The notes: generated by a model from the letters alone, not told the origin. A stretch of DNA of 64,000 nucleotides from an uncultured Dyadobacter sp. (GCF_946482605.1 NZ_CAMLSE010000019.1:1-64000), one strand, 5' to 3'. Shown: positions 34,897 through 44,352, counted from the first letter of the stretch. Numbers and translations are program-made.

Positions 34897-36390
34897 TTAG
34901 AAATCGGAGAGCGGGCGGTTCATATAGAAATCAAGAATTTTGGTCCTGAAAACATAATCATATTTAGTTTGCACGAGGTTACCGTTTGCCCTGTCGAGAT
35001 TAGCCTTGGCGATATTGTATTCTACCGAGTTGATTGCACCTACATCAAAACGGACCTGAGATACGCGGAACGTTTCCTGCAATGCCCTCACCTGATTGGC
35101 CGTGGCAGAATACCGTTTGGCCGCATTGGTCATGTCGATATAAGCCTGCTCCACATTCTTGCGAATGGTCAATTGAACCTGCTGCGCCTGATACTCGTAG
35201 GTTTTCTGTTGCAGCTTGGCATTGGCGACGTTGTATTTGACCCTGAAATTGGTAAAGATCGGAATGTTCAGATTCAGGTTAATGGCGGAGTTGCGGTTGA
35301 AGTCGAGCTGGTTAAAGTAGCGGAAAGTCTGCAAAGAACCGTTAGGAGTGCTAATCCGTTGTACCAGTGGAATCTGCTGGTTGTTCACCATCACAAAATC
35401 TGTTTTCGAGATCACGTCCACCGTTGTACTGCCGGAGCCATCGGCAACATACCTTTCTTTGGGTGCAGCACTTGAGAATGCAGTATAAACGCCTCCATTC
35501 AGGCTCAGCGTCGGCATGCCTGCTCCCTTAGCCAAATCTACATTGATCTTCGCGGCGTCGATCCGGAGGTTAGCGGCCTTCATCTGGGGCAGATTGCCCA
35601 GAGCCGTTTCATAAATTTCCTGAATCGTCGCATCGTATGCCTGCAAAGTAGGGTCTTTTACCTCGATCTTCACCACCTCGATCACTTCACTGCCGGGCAT
35701 ATTCATATATTGTTTCAAATTCAGCTTTGCCGTTTCCAGATTGTTCTCGGCATTGACCAGCGTCAGTTCGTCGTTGGCAAGCTGCGCTTTCAGGTCAAGC
35801 AGGCTGCTTTCGGCGGAGGTACCTGCCTCTACCAGTTTTGCGGTGCGTTCGACCTGTAACAGAGAAGCGTCTACCTGCCTGCGTGCCACCTCGATCAGTT
35901 CTTCATTGGTAATGACCTGAAGGTAGGACAATGCCACATTCAGCATAATATCGTTACGCGTTGCTTCCAGATCCTTGCCGCTTGCCTGGTAGTTGGCGTT
36001 GTTGAATTTGATGTTGTTGCTGATCTGAAAACCACTGAACAATGTGATCTGCCCTCCCAACTGATAATTATTGGAATTGACATTTTGTTGCACAAACTGG
36101 TTGGTGAAAGGGTCGATGTTACGACCGGAGCGGAATCCCTGACTGGCGGTGAAACTGAAACTCGGCCAGCGCTGCCACTTGGACTGTGCATAGGTATTGC
36201 CATTGGTCTGCACCGTAATTTCCGACTGCTTGATCTGCGGGTTGGTTTCAAGTGCGATCCGGATGCAGTCTTCAAGTGAATAGGTGTGGGCAGGCTGATC
36301 GACATTTTTCTGCGCCATGGCCGTTTCCGGCAGGAAATTTCCCCAAATCAATGCAAATGCAAGCGCAGAATAGCGTAACGATTTAAACAT
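34897..36390 (-). CDS. TolC-family outer-membrane efflux protein
   Basis: A 497-residue protein with a signal peptide (MFKSLRYSALAFALIWG, cleavage near AMAQ) and two TolC repeats, starting with YSLEDCIRIALETNPQIKQSE (about residue 40) and again in the second half (YETALGNLPQMKAANLRIDAAK). Long Ala/Gln/Asn-rich helices form the periplasmic tunnel, and short barrel strands lie between. It is the first gene of a two-gene unit with the HlyD adaptor, so it is the outer-membrane exit duct of that pump. The substrate is unknown. Confidence 0.9.
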   Translation of the reverse strand: MFKSLRYSALAFALIWGNFLPETAMAQKNVDQPAHTYSLEDCIRIALETNPQIKQSEITVQTNGNTYAQSKWQRWPSFSFTASQGFRSGRNIDPFTNQFVQQNVNSNNYQLGGQITLFSGFQISNNIKFNNANYQASGKDLEATRNDIMLNVALSYLQVITNEELIEVARRQVDASLLQVERTAKLVEAGTSAESSLLDLKAQLANDELTLVNAENNLETAKLNLKQYMNMPGSEVIEVVKIEVKDPTLQAYDATIQEIYETALGNLPQMKAANLRIDAAKINVDLAKGAGMPTLSLNGGVYTAFSSAAPKERYVADGSGSTTVDVISKTDFVMVNNQQIPLVQRISTPNGSLQTFRYFNQLDFNRNSAINLNLNIPIFTNFRVKYNVANAKLQQKTYEYQAQQVQLTIRKNVEQAYIDMTNAAKRYSATANQVRALQETFRVSQVRFDVGAINSVEYNIAKANLDRANGNLVQTKYDYVFRTKILDFYMNRPLSDF

Positions 36391-36505
36391 AAGCGGTTCA
36401 GAGTTAGATGATCAATATTACTGTTTACGTCCAAACCCGCCCATCCATTTGGTACGGACGGTTGCATTTCCGGGGTAAAGGGCGATTTATATTGGCTGCC
36501 TTAAA

Positions 36506-37741
36506 TCAATGAAAAAACAGGTAACCAAGCCAGATTCCCGCGACTACCCCGATCAGGTCGGCAATCAGACCGGCCACGATGGCATATCGGGTGTTCTTAA
36601 TTCCGACTGACCCGAAATACAGGGCGACAATGTACAGGGTAGTGTCGGCGGAACCCTGGAAGATGCATACCAGCCGGCCGATAAACGAGTCTGGCCCGAA
36701 CTCCTTCATTGCGTCTATCATCAAAGCCCGCGCGCCGCTCCCGCTCAGCGGCTTCATTAATGCGACGGGCAGTGCGTCCGTAAAATCTGTATTGATGCCG
36801 GTTACGGAAAAACCCCATTTCAACCCATCGATCAGGTAATCCATTGCTCCGCAGCTCCTGAATGCGCTGATCGCAACAAGCAGGCCTACGAGGTAAGGAA
36901 TAATGGTAACCGAGGTAGTAAAACCGTTCTTCGCCCCTTCAATAAATGCTTCGAATACATTGACCTTCCTGTACATGCCCCAGGCCAGAAAACCCGCGAC
37001 CACGAACAGCAATACCGAGTTACCGGCCAGAATGGAAATCGTCTCGATCTGCTCCTTCGGAAGTCCAGACAAATACCAGAGAATCAGCGCAATCATGGCA
37101 GTCACACTACCGAGGCCCAGCATGACTGTTTTGTTAAATAAATTGATCTTCTGCCAGGCAGCTGTGATGATCATGCTCACTACTGTCGTCACATAAGTAC
37201 CTACCACGCAGGGAATGAATACATCCGAAGGACTCTCGGCGCCGAGAATGGCCCGCTGGGCAATAATCGATAGCGGAATGATCTGCAAGCCTGAGGTGTG
37301 AAGCACCAGGAACATAATCTGCGCATTTGAGGCCGTATCTTTGCTGGGGTTGAGCTCCTGGAGACTTTGCATCGCTTTCAAACCAAAGGGGGTCGCCGCA
37401 TTGTCAAGACCAAGGAAATTGGCAGAAAAATTCATGATCATCTGGCCATTGGCCGGGTGGTCTTTGGGAACCTCCGGGAAAAGCTTATTGAAAAACGGCC
37501 CGATGAACCTGGCGATGACGTGTATGATACCTGCCTTCTCCCCGACGTTGAGTATCCCCAGAAAGAATGCCATAACCCCTGTCAACGGCAGCGCGATGTC
37601 CATTACGGCCACTTTGGCCATTTCCAGCATTCCTTCTGTAATGGCTTTGAAAGTCTGTACATCACCTGTCAGAATAAATTGCAGTAGGGCGATCAGAAAG
37701 GCGATGACAAAAAAGGAGACAAAAATATAGTTTAAAGCCAT
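36506..37741 (-). CDS. SpmA-SpmB fusion (nucleoside recognition/gate domain protein)
   Basis: A 411-residue inner-membrane protein with about ten hydrophobic segments. The first half matches SpmA (LPLTGVMAFFLGILNVGEKAG, then NFSANFLGLDNAATPFGLKAM), and the second half matches SpmB (IPYLVGLLVAISAFRSCGAM, then MKPLSGSGARALMIDAMKEFGPDS, then GSADTTLYIVALYFGSVGI). In Bacillus the two are separate proteins affecting spore core dehydration. Fused forms occur in non-sporulating Bacteroidota, where the role is unknown, probably transport of a nucleoside-like or ionic solute. It has its own likely promoter at 37823-37855. Confidence 0.88.
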   Translation of the reverse strand: MALNYIFVSFFVIAFLIALLQFILTGDVQTFKAITEGMLEMAKVAVMDIALPLTGVMAFFLGILNVGEKAGIIHVIARFIGPFFNKLFPEVPKDHPANGQMIMNFSANFLGLDNAATPFGLKAMQSLQELNPSKDTASNAQIMFLVLHTSGLQIIPLSIIAQRAILGAESPSDVFIPCVVGTYVTTVVSMIITAAWQKINLFNKTVMLGLGSVTAMIALILWYLSGLPKEQIETISILAGNSVLLFVVAGFLAWGMYRKVNVFEAFIEGAKNGFTTSVTIIPYLVGLLVAISAFRSCGAMDYLIDGLKWGFSVTGINTDFTDALPVALMKPLSGSGARALMIDAMKEFGPDSFIGRLVCIFQGSADTTLYIVALYFGSVGIKNTRYAIVAGLIADLIGVVAGIWLGYLFFH

Positions 37742-37822
37742 ATCGGATGGTGGTGCAAAGGCAGGTTTAGTAATGGTTTTTTAACAATGCGTTGAGTAAA
37801 ATATTTCTTTTAATGCAATTAA

Positions 37823-37855
37823 CAAAGGTATATTGCAAACGGGTAGCCCTATCAA
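37823..37855 (-). promoter_or_regulatory. Likely promoter of the SpmA-SpmB gene
   Basis: On the minus strand TTG (37853-37855), 22 bases, TACCTTTG (37823-37830). The leader would be about 75 bases. The spacer is at the long end of the usual range. Confidence 0.45.
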
Positions 37856-37874
37856 CAAACCTCAACGATTTTAC

Positions 37875-38354
37875 ATGAAGCATTACAGCTTTTTACTCCT
37901 TCTGGCACTATTGTGCTGCAACAAACCCAAAAACAACAACGAAAGCGCTGCCACGAACGACGGCGATCCGACGAAAGCCATTAACGATACCATCCCGCTC
38001 ACCCGCGAAAAGGTCGAAAACAGTCCCATTGCGAGTTACAGCGAAAAAGTGAAGGACGATCTGAACGACTGGCGCCTTGCCGTGGACGTTTACGAAACGA
38101 AGCAGACCTTCAAATTCCTCATGAAGATCGAATACATGGCGCAAGAAGCCGAAGACACCCTCACGATCCCTAATTTTGGTATTATGCCCAAAGTGGAAGT
38201 GCGGAAAGGTCGAGAGAAGGAGTCCTGCATTGTGGGCTTTCTGGATAAGCAGGGAGAATTTAAGGAATATAAGCTGATTGCTTTGAAGGAGAAGCAGTTG
38301 AAGATTTCTACTTTGAAATATTATGGAAGAGCTCGTTATAAGGTGAGTAAGTGA
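37875..38354 (+). CDS. Probable lipoprotein of unknown function
   Basis: About 159 residues. The N-terminus MKHYSFLLLLALLCCNKP is a short hydrophobic signal ending in two cysteines, so it may be a lipoprotein although the lipobox is not ideal. A Ser/Asn/Asp-rich linker (about residues 20-45) is followed by a compact domain (LNDWRLAVDVYETKQTFKFLMKIEY, then LTIPNFGIMPKVEVRKG). I do not recognise the family. The ATG at 37875 is preferred over an upstream one at 37833, because it starts the signal. It is divergent from the SpmAB gene. Confidence 0.7.
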   Translation: MKHYSFLLLLALLCCNKPKNNNESAATNDGDPTKAINDTIPLTREKVENSPIASYSEKVKDDLNDWRLAVDVYETKQTFKFLMKIEYMAQEAEDTLTIPNFGIMPKVEVRKGREKESCIVGFLDKQGEFKEYKLIALKEKQLKISTLKYYGRARYKVSK

Positions 38355-38392
38355 GGAACGAAGCGTACGATAGCACTCGGCGGCGTAATTAT

Positions 38393-38828
38393 TTATTCCA
38401 AAACGAGACGTAAATTTTCCGAAGAACCATCCCCGTTGATGAATTGCAAATAGTAAACTCCTCGAGGCAAATCGTTGACAGCAATTGTGATTGTACGATC
38501 TTGTCCAAAGGTAGCTGTTGCATATTGTTCAGCCGCCTGTACTACCCTAACTTCCTTCGCAACGGCTTCGCTAAACATTCTTATTACTTGTGGCAATTGC
38601 CCGGTGAGTCACTTCCCATTTGTACTTGCAGCCTGCACCCTTATTACAAATTGAGAATGAATTCATTACAACAGAGTAGTCATGTGCCATATTATTGGGA
38701 AGTGCATAAGAACAAGTGTTATTAGGAACTCCACAATTTAGGGTCAACGACTGCCCATCAGCATTTACTAATATGCCAAAGCAATAAAATACAAATGCGA
38801 CCAAACCGTCTATTTTTTTAGTTTTCAT
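38393..38828 (-). pseudogene. Broken secreted-protein gene with T9SS-like C-terminal tail
   Basis: The 5' part (38828 to 38571, 85 codons) encodes a signal peptide (MKTKKIDGLVAFVFYCFGIL) and a cysteine-containing stretch, then stops. The 3' part, in another frame (from about 38620 to 38393), reads VIRMFSEAVAKEVRVVQ and LPRGVYYLQFING, the second half of a type IX secretion (type A) sorting domain. The two frames overlap by 26 bases or more, so a frameshift, probably together with an internal deletion, has destroyed a gene for a secreted surface protein. Two overlapping small genes are less likely, since the 3' frame lacks its own good start. Confidence 0.6.
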
Positions 38829-38838
38829 AGTGCTGTAT

Positions 38839-39510
38839 TTAAAAGTGAAAAGTAAAGTTTAACCTGCTAATGTAATTTGGCTCTATTGCTATACGCCGAT
38901 CCCTGTAATTATACCCGCCCCTCTGATTTCTGGACTTTTGCCATTGATAAGAGAAAGCCATGCAAGTTTCCACAGATGCAGAAAATCGCTTGTTGATTTG
39001 ATATTTATAACCGCAAAATGGCCCCAGGCTCAGATCAACAATTGTCGTCCAGGTCTCAGGAGACGAATATTGGTAGTTATTATTCCAATAAAGCCAGGCG
39101 TCCATTCCGCAAAGCAGTTGACCTATTTTGAGGTTTCGTCTGAACTCATAACCAAAGGACGTAACGATGTTAAAAACTCGTCGGTGGAGCCAGAATTCAG
39201 CATCGGCAGGCAAAATCCCGCTCGAATCAGCACCTCTGGCATCTTTTTCACTTAACCATGAAATATCCCCAATTGACCACCGAAAAGCCCCTCTCTGACT
39301 AGCGGCATATCTTAGCGTGAAAAACGGGTTCATGCCCAAGGCACCTTTGAGCCGATACGCGTCCAAACTAACATCCCACTTATAATCCGTACTGGAATGA
39401 TTCTTAGCCATCCCTTCCGGAGGCTTCTTTTGCTCCTGGCATTGAGCACTTTGCATTGAAACAACCAGCCCAGAAAGGGCCAAGGCAAATAGGTAGCATG
39501 TTCTCTTCAT
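38839..39510 (-). CDS. Exported beta-barrel-like protein of unknown function
   Basis: A 223-residue protein with a signal peptide (MKRTCYLFALALSGLVVS, cleavage after AQCQ). The mature part alternates hydrophobic and polar residues and ends in LNFTFHF, a terminal Phe as in outer-membrane barrel proteins. No family was recognised. The ATG at 39510 is chosen for the signal; upstream extension to 39579 is unlikely. It lies 10 bases before the broken T9SS-tail gene on the same strand, so the two may have formed one unit. Confidence 0.7.
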   Translation of the reverse strand: MKRTCYLFALALSGLVVSMQSAQCQEQKKPPEGMAKNHSSTDYKWDVSLDAYRLKGALGMNPFFTLRYAASQRGAFRWSIGDISWLSEKDARGADSSGILPADAEFWLHRRVFNIVTSFGYEFRRNLKIGQLLCGMDAWLYWNNNYQYSSPETWTTIVDLSLGPFCGYKYQINKRFSASVETCMAFSYQWQKSRNQRGGYNYRDRRIAIEPNYISRLNFTFHF

Positions 39511-39600
39511 ATTATTTATATTTTTTGTACAAATAAAATGAGAACATACCACTCCCATTCTGGGAAAAGGAAGAACCATACCTACAAAAAGGAAGAAAAT

Positions 39601-40182
39601 TCAGGGTCTGCCTTTGAGCTTGCTGACGTAGTTTTCGGAAATGCCGAGATACGAGGTAATGTACTTCTGGGGGACGCGGTTGAAGAGTTCGCGGGAGCGA
39701 GTCCGAAACGACTCCAGCTTCTCGGAGGCAGAAAGCGTTCGCATGTCGCGAAGCAGGTCGTGGTGCGTAAGCAGCATGCGTTCGGCGATAATACGGCCGA
39801 CACAACAGGTTTCGGGATAATTGGCGTAGAGCTGGTAGAGGTCTGTTCTCGTAATGTAAATGAGCACCGAAGGTTCCAGCGTTTCAATGCATTCGCGGGA
39901 TGGGGCCTGTTTCACAAAGCTGTCGGGCACATTAAAAAAGTCTCGTTCGCGCGCAAACCAGTCGGTCACGTCCCGGACATAACCCTGGTCGTTTGCCGCA
40001 AAATGATAGCCACGTACTAGCCCTGATTGCAGGTACCAGATTTTGTCACACACCTCGCTCTCTGACAATAGTATCCGGCCCTTCGGTATACTCACTATTT
40101 TGAGCTTTTGCTGAAACAAAATCCTGGTTTGATCTTCGACAGACAAGGTATCACTCAGGGAGGAGATAAATTCGTAATACAT
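39601..40182 (-). CDS. Crp/Fnr-family transcriptional regulator
   Basis: A 193-residue regulator. Residues about 20-125 form the cyclic-nucleotide-binding-type beta roll (IPKGRILLSESEVCDKIWYLQSGLVRGY), followed by the dimer helix and a C-terminal helix-turn-helix (VPQKYITSYLGISENYVSKLKGR). The binding pocket lacks the clear RET/RxAT phosphate cassette of Crp, so cAMP need not be its ligand. Such Crp-like proteins in Bacteroidota usually have unknown targets. Its neighbours are a barrel-like protein gene downstream and a Tat-exported enzyme pair upstream. Confidence 0.85.
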   Translation of the reverse strand: MYYEFISSLSDTLSVEDQTRILFQQKLKIVSIPKGRILLSESEVCDKIWYLQSGLVRGYHFAANDQGYVRDVTDWFARERDFFNVPDSFVKQAPSRECIETLEPSVLIYITRTDLYQLYANYPETCCVGRIIAERMLLTHHDLLRDMRTLSASEKLESFRTRSRELFNRVPQKYITSYLGISENYVSKLKGRP

Positions 40183-40275
40183 ACATAGTGTGTCATGTGT
40201 TTCGAATTACAAGATGAGGATTATATCAGGTATTTCTATACTACAAACTCCTTCTATTCAGTCTGAACCTCAAAG

Positions 40276-40303
40276 AAAAAGCCCGGTATTACCCGGGCTT
40301 TTT
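40276..40303 (-). terminator. Terminator of the oxidoreductase-isomerase unit
   Basis: AAAAAGCCCGG (40276-40286) pairs with CCGGGCTTTTT (40293-40303), 11 pairs with a six-base loop and T/A runs on both sides, so it works in both directions. It lies 23 bases after the isomerase stop. Confidence 0.85.
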
Positions 40304-40325
40304 CTGCTATTTGTAGCAACTGTAA

Positions 40326-41231
40326 TTACGCATTGAAGACCAGGTCCATTTTCTCACGGATGGTCAATAAACGTTTGCGGTCGCCACCCGAAACTTCGGC
40401 CGAAGCCCAGCCCGAGTAGCCTATTTTCTGTAGTGCTTTATTGACTTCGGCCCAATTGCAATCGCCTTCCATGAACTCGACGTCAAAACCTTTCCAGAGC
40501 CCAAGGTCATTCTGCTTTTTGAAACTGAATTCTTTCAGGTCCAGTTTGAGAATTCGCTTATTCAATGCCTCGATCCAGGAAGTTGGCCAGCTGTAACGCA
40601 GCACGTTGCCTACATCAAAGTACCAGCCTACCATCGGGTGCTTGAATTCGTCCACAAAGCGTGCCGCCTCGAGCGGGCTCAGCAGGAACTGATTCCAGAC
40701 ATTTTCGAACGCGATCTTGACACCGGTTTCCTCGGCAACGGGCAGCAGCTTGCGGATCTCCGCCTGCGAGCGCTCGTACGCCTCTGCATACGTGACGTTC
40801 GCGTTCACGACACCCGGAACCACAAGCACCGTCGTTCCACCGTATTGCTTCGTGTCCCGCAATGCCTTTTCAATGGATTTCACGCACTCCGCCCGCTTTT
40901 TAGGATCCGGATCCGAAAGCGGCAGTTTCCAGTGCATGGAGTTAACGGTACCCGGCAGTTCCAGCCCCGTTTTGTCGCGGGCAGCCAGTACTTCTTTCAT
41001 GTCCAGCACATCGGGAGAGTCGAGCTCAACGCCGTCATACCCAAGGTCTTTCAGCAACTTGAATTTGTCCATGATCGACAAATCCTCTTTGACCATGCCC
41101 CATTTCAGGCTTTTCTTTACCATCGGGCGTGCGGCAAGTGGTGCGGCTTCGGCACTTGCAAGTACCGAAGAACCCACTGCCACGGCTGATGCAGCCATGG
41201 CGGTGTTTCTCAGAAATTCTCTTCTTTGCAT
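40326..41231 (-). CDS. Tat-exported sugar isomerase/epimerase-like TIM-barrel protein
   Basis: A 301-residue AP-endonuclease/xylose-isomerase-like TIM barrel. A Tat signal (QRREFLRNTAMAASAVAVG) indicates export folded to the periplasm. Metal-ligand positions are likely in KIAFENVWNQF (Glu), GWYFDVGNV (Asp), LDLKEFS (Asp) and EGDCNW/ASAEVSGG (Glu). It follows the Gfo/Idh/MocA gene after seven bases and ends in a strong terminator, so the two act together. In Bacteroidota such pairs are linked to periplasmic 3-keto-sugar chemistry, but the substrate here is not known. Confidence 0.87.
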   Translation of the reverse strand: MQRREFLRNTAMAASAVAVGSSVLASAEAAPLAARPMVKKSLKWGMVKEDLSIMDKFKLLKDLGYDGVELDSPDVLDMKEVLAARDKTGLELPGTVNSMHWKLPLSDPDPKKRAECVKSIEKALRDTKQYGGTTVLVVPGVVNANVTYAEAYERSQAEIRKLLPVAEETGVKIAFENVWNQFLLSPLEAARFVDEFKHPMVGWYFDVGNVLRYSWPTSWIEALNKRILKLDLKEFSFKKQNDLGLWKGFDVEFMEGDCNWAEVNKALQKIGYSGWASAEVSGGDRKRLLTIREKMDLVFNA

Positions 41232-41238
41232 ACAGGTA

Positions 41239-42528
41239 TCAGGAGAATGCTGTGATACCTGGTTTTGCCACCTCTACGACAGGTGGTTTCATATCGAAGC
41301 TGTACGAATCGGGTCCCAGCTTTTCAGTAGAATTCAATGCCTCATCCCAGGTTACACGCTTGCCGGTGTAAGCAGCCATTCTACCCATGATGGCGGTCAG
41401 GGTGCTGTGCGCCATGAATTCGCCGTCGTTGATGAGCTTGCCGCTACGGATAGACGCAAACAGTTCGTTATGCTCTGTCTGGTACATGTCGTTTTGTGCA
41501 CCTTCATATTTCCACGGATTGGCTCCGGTGATTTCGTGCACGTTCCGCGCACAGTTCACCATCGCGCTTCCCTTGGTACCTAGTGTCTGCACGAGGTAAC
41601 TGTTTTCGCAATTGGCTTGCTGACGTGAATGGTGGAAGCCTTTCACCCCATTGTCATAATCGTAAACCACCGAGAAGTGGTCGAAGATATTGCCGAACAA
41701 GGAATCGGTACGAACCTGACGACCGCCTGTACCTACAACTGAAACCGGCAGTTTACCACCCATTGCCCATGCCATCATGTCGATGCTGTGTACGGCCTGC
41801 TCCACGATATGGTCACCTGCGAGCCAGGTGTAGTAGGTCCAGTTACGAAGTACGTACTCTGCATCTGTCCAGCCTGCAACGCGTGGGAACGACCACAGCG
41901 TACCTGTGTCATAAGTGTTGTAAATTGCTGTAATGTCGCCTACCGCTCCGTCCAGGATTCTTGAGAAGCTGGCACGTTTCGGTTCGTGGTAACGCCAGCA
42001 GAAGCCCGACATCAGGGATACATTCTTTTGCTTGGCCAGTTTTGCTGCATCCAGTACCTTACGTACACCTGGCGCATCTACTGCCACCGGCTTTTCGCAA
42101 AACACGTGTTTGCCTGCATTGATCGCGGCAGTAAGGTGCTCGGGACGGAAATGGGGAGGCGTTGCGAGTAACACAACATCCACACCTGAATCCAACACTT
42201 TTTTAAAAGCGTCGAAACCAATGAATTTACGTCCTTCGTCCACTTTCACTTTCGGGCCGTGCACTTTCGTGAGGTTTTCCAGCGAAGCGTCCATTTTGTC
42301 CTTGAAAATATCCCCCATTGCCCACAGCACAACGTTAGGATCTGCTTTCAAAGCCTGGTTGGCAGCACCGGACCCACGTCCGCCGCAACCGATCAAACCA
42401 ATTTTGAGAGTGTCAGCGTTTACGCCTGCAAAAGCGCGGTTAGGATTAAGGATCGCGAAGGTGGGCAGTGTGCTGCCGGCCAATGCTACTCCCGCCATTT
42501 TCAGAACATCTCTTCGAGAAGTACTCAT
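41239..42528 (-). CDS. Tat-exported Gfo/Idh/MocA-family oxidoreductase
   Basis: A 429-residue NAD(P)-dependent sugar oxidoreductase with a Tat signal (STSRRDVLKMAGVALAG). The Rossmann part shows KIGLIGCGGRGSGAANQAL (about residues 45-63) and CEKPVAVD (the usual EKP lysine), and the C-terminal part forms the substrate sheet (GDHIVEQAVHSIDMMAWAMGG, with the catalytic His). In exported members the cofactor travels with the folded protein. The ATG at 42528 is preferred over a TTG at 42534. It is the first gene of a two-gene unit with the TIM-barrel isomerase. Confidence 0.9.
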   Translation of the reverse strand: MSTSRRDVLKMAGVALAGSTLPTFAILNPNRAFAGVNADTLKIGLIGCGGRGSGAANQALKADPNVVLWAMGDIFKDKMDASLENLTKVHGPKVKVDEGRKFIGFDAFKKVLDSGVDVVLLATPPHFRPEHLTAAINAGKHVFCEKPVAVDAPGVRKVLDAAKLAKQKNVSLMSGFCWRYHEPKRASFSRILDGAVGDITAIYNTYDTGTLWSFPRVAGWTDAEYVLRNWTYYTWLAGDHIVEQAVHSIDMMAWAMGGKLPVSVVGTGGRQVRTDSLFGNIFDHFSVVYDYDNGVKGFHHSRQQANCENSYLVQTLGTKGSAMVNCARNVHEITGANPWKYEGAQNDMYQTEHNELFASIRSGKLINDGEFMAHSTLTAIMGRMAAYTGKRVTWDEALNSTEKLGPDSYSFDMKPPVVEVAKPGITAFS

Positions 42529-42753
42529 TGTCAATTAAGGATTAGGTGATGGAATGACTGTTTTTTCGTTGATTTTTAATTATAATGCCAGAGATTCAGG
42601 ATCTTGGAAGCATTAAAGATAAGTAAAACCGCTATTTTTTCTGCTAATATAAACCAAAATTTCCATTTGCGTGCTCGACCACACACAAAAGTTATCAGAT
42701 GTTAAACTGACAATTTATATACATTTATATCTTCGAACCTCCTTTACAACGAT

Positions 42754-44349
42754 ATGATCCTTGAAAACCTTTTACTCATTATTTCGCTCCTGTTTGTAGT
42801 TTCCATGCTGACAATGCTCAGCAAAAAAATCGGCATATCCTACCCCATTTTCCTTGTCATCGCAGGCCTGCTGATCAGCTTCATACCTGGAATACCTCAC
42901 TTTGAACTCGAACCCGACTGGGTATTCCTGATATTTCTGCCGCCGTTGCTATACGAAGCCGCCTGGAACACTTCCTGGAAGGACTTCTGGGCCTGGCGAC
43001 GTCCCATTGGACTGCTTTCGATCGGCCTGGTCGTGTTCACCGCCACGGCAGTCGCCTATATTTCATATGCCATGATCCCGGGCTTCACCCTGGCCATGGG
43101 ATTTGTGCTGGGCGGCATTATCTCACCGCCCGATGCCGTCGCGGCTACCTCGGTTCTGCACGGCCTGAAAGTTCCCAAACGCGTCGTAACGATTCTCGAA
43201 GGTGAAAGCCTGGTAAACGACGCTTCTTCGCTGATCGTATTCCGGGTTGCATTGGCAACCGTCGCGACAGGCAATTTTGTGCTCTGGAAGGCCGGGGTTG
43301 ACTTCCTGATGGTAGCTACAATGGGCATCGCGATCGGCCTGGCCATTGCGCACGTGCTCTATCTAGTACACCGCTTTTTCCCGACCACACCCAGCATCGA
43401 TACTGCACTTACATTCATTTCACCGTACCTGATGTACATTGCCGCCGAGCATTTTCATTATTCGGGCGTGCTGGCAGTGGTCAGCGGTGGTTTGTTCCTC
43501 AGCTTCCGGGCGCACGAACTGTTTTCCTACCAATCCCGAATGCAGACCAACTATGTCTGGCAAACGGTTGTGTTCCTGCTGAACGGTATCGTGTTCATTC
43601 TCATCGGCCTGCAATTACCGGAGGTCATCAACGGCCTTCATGGCTATACGATCACGGAAGTGGTAACCTATGCGGTCATGATCAGTATCGTAACCATTCT
43701 GATCCGCATTATCTGGGTGTACCCCGCCACGTACCTTCCCCGTATCCTGTTCAAATCGATTCGCACCAAGGAACAACGCCCGAAATGGCAAACGGTTTTC
43801 ATTGTGGCGTGGAGCGGCATGCGGGGTGTAGTGTCTCTTGCCTCAGCACTGGCCGTCCCATTGATGGTGAATGGTAATCCTTTTCCACATCGCAACCTGT
43901 TTCTGTTCATCACGTTCGTCGTTATTCTTTTTACCCTTGTGTTTCAGGGGCTAAGTCTGCCTTTCCTGATCAAATGGCTGAAAATAGAGGGCGACACGGA
44001 AAACCTGGAAGAGGAAAATGCTATGATCAATTCACGGCTTGCCACCGTCAGTCTGGACTTTATGAAGTCGAACTATGACGGTGAAATACAGAATTTCGAG
44101 CCATTCCAGCTATTGAAAGAGCGATATGAGAAGATTATCGACATGGCCGACTACAAACTGCTGCATTCAGACGACAAAATGTCGTTCGATTACGTAAGGA
44201 AATACCGCGCGATGCTGCTGGAAATCATTCAGGTAAAAAGAGAGGAGATCCTGAAACTAAGGCAGGAACGCGCCTGTTCCAACGAGCTGATCAAAGCCAA
44301 AGAGCATGAGCTGGACCTTGAAGAGGCCCGGCTCCGCCGGTCACCCTAG
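42754..44349 (+). CDS. CPA1-type Na+/H+ antiporter
   Basis: A 531-residue cation/proton antiporter with about twelve membrane segments (residues 1-420) and a cytosolic, charged, coiled-coil tail (about 420-531, rich in Glu/Lys/Arg). Transport motifs are present: SPPDAVAATSVL in segment 5 and GESLVNDASSLIVFR (the Asn-Asp pair) in segment 6, with WSGMRGVVSLASALA near segment 10. It resembles the NhaP/YjcE-like group with a long C-terminus that may sense pH or ions. It stands alone and converges on the subtilase gene. Confidence 0.92.
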   Translation: MILENLLLIISLLFVVSMLTMLSKKIGISYPIFLVIAGLLISFIPGIPHFELEPDWVFLIFLPPLLYEAAWNTSWKDFWAWRRPIGLLSIGLVVFTATAVAYISYAMIPGFTLAMGFVLGGIISPPDAVAATSVLHGLKVPKRVVTILEGESLVNDASSLIVFRVALATVATGNFVLWKAGVDFLMVATMGIAIGLAIAHVLYLVHRFFPTTPSIDTALTFISPYLMYIAAEHFHYSGVLAVVSGGLFLSFRAHELFSYQSRMQTNYVWQTVVFLLNGIVFILIGLQLPEVINGLHGYTITEVVTYAVMISIVTILIRIIWVYPATYLPRILFKSIRTKEQRPKWQTVFIVAWSGMRGVVSLASALAVPLMVNGNPFPHRNLFLFITFVVILFTLVFQGLSLPFLIKWLKIEGDTENLEEENAMINSRLATVSLDFMKSNYDGEIQNFEPFQLLKERYEKIIDMADYKLLHSDDKMSFDYVRKYRAMLLEIIQVKREEILKLRQERACSNELIKAKEHELDLEEARLRRSP

Positions 44350-44352
44350 CGG

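Noticed and set aside
42529..42753. Possible promoters in the gap between the Gfo/Idh/MocA and antiporter genes
   Set aside because: Only one-off boxes (TATCTTTA, TACATTTA) without a TTG at the right distance; nothing else was seen in these 225 bases.
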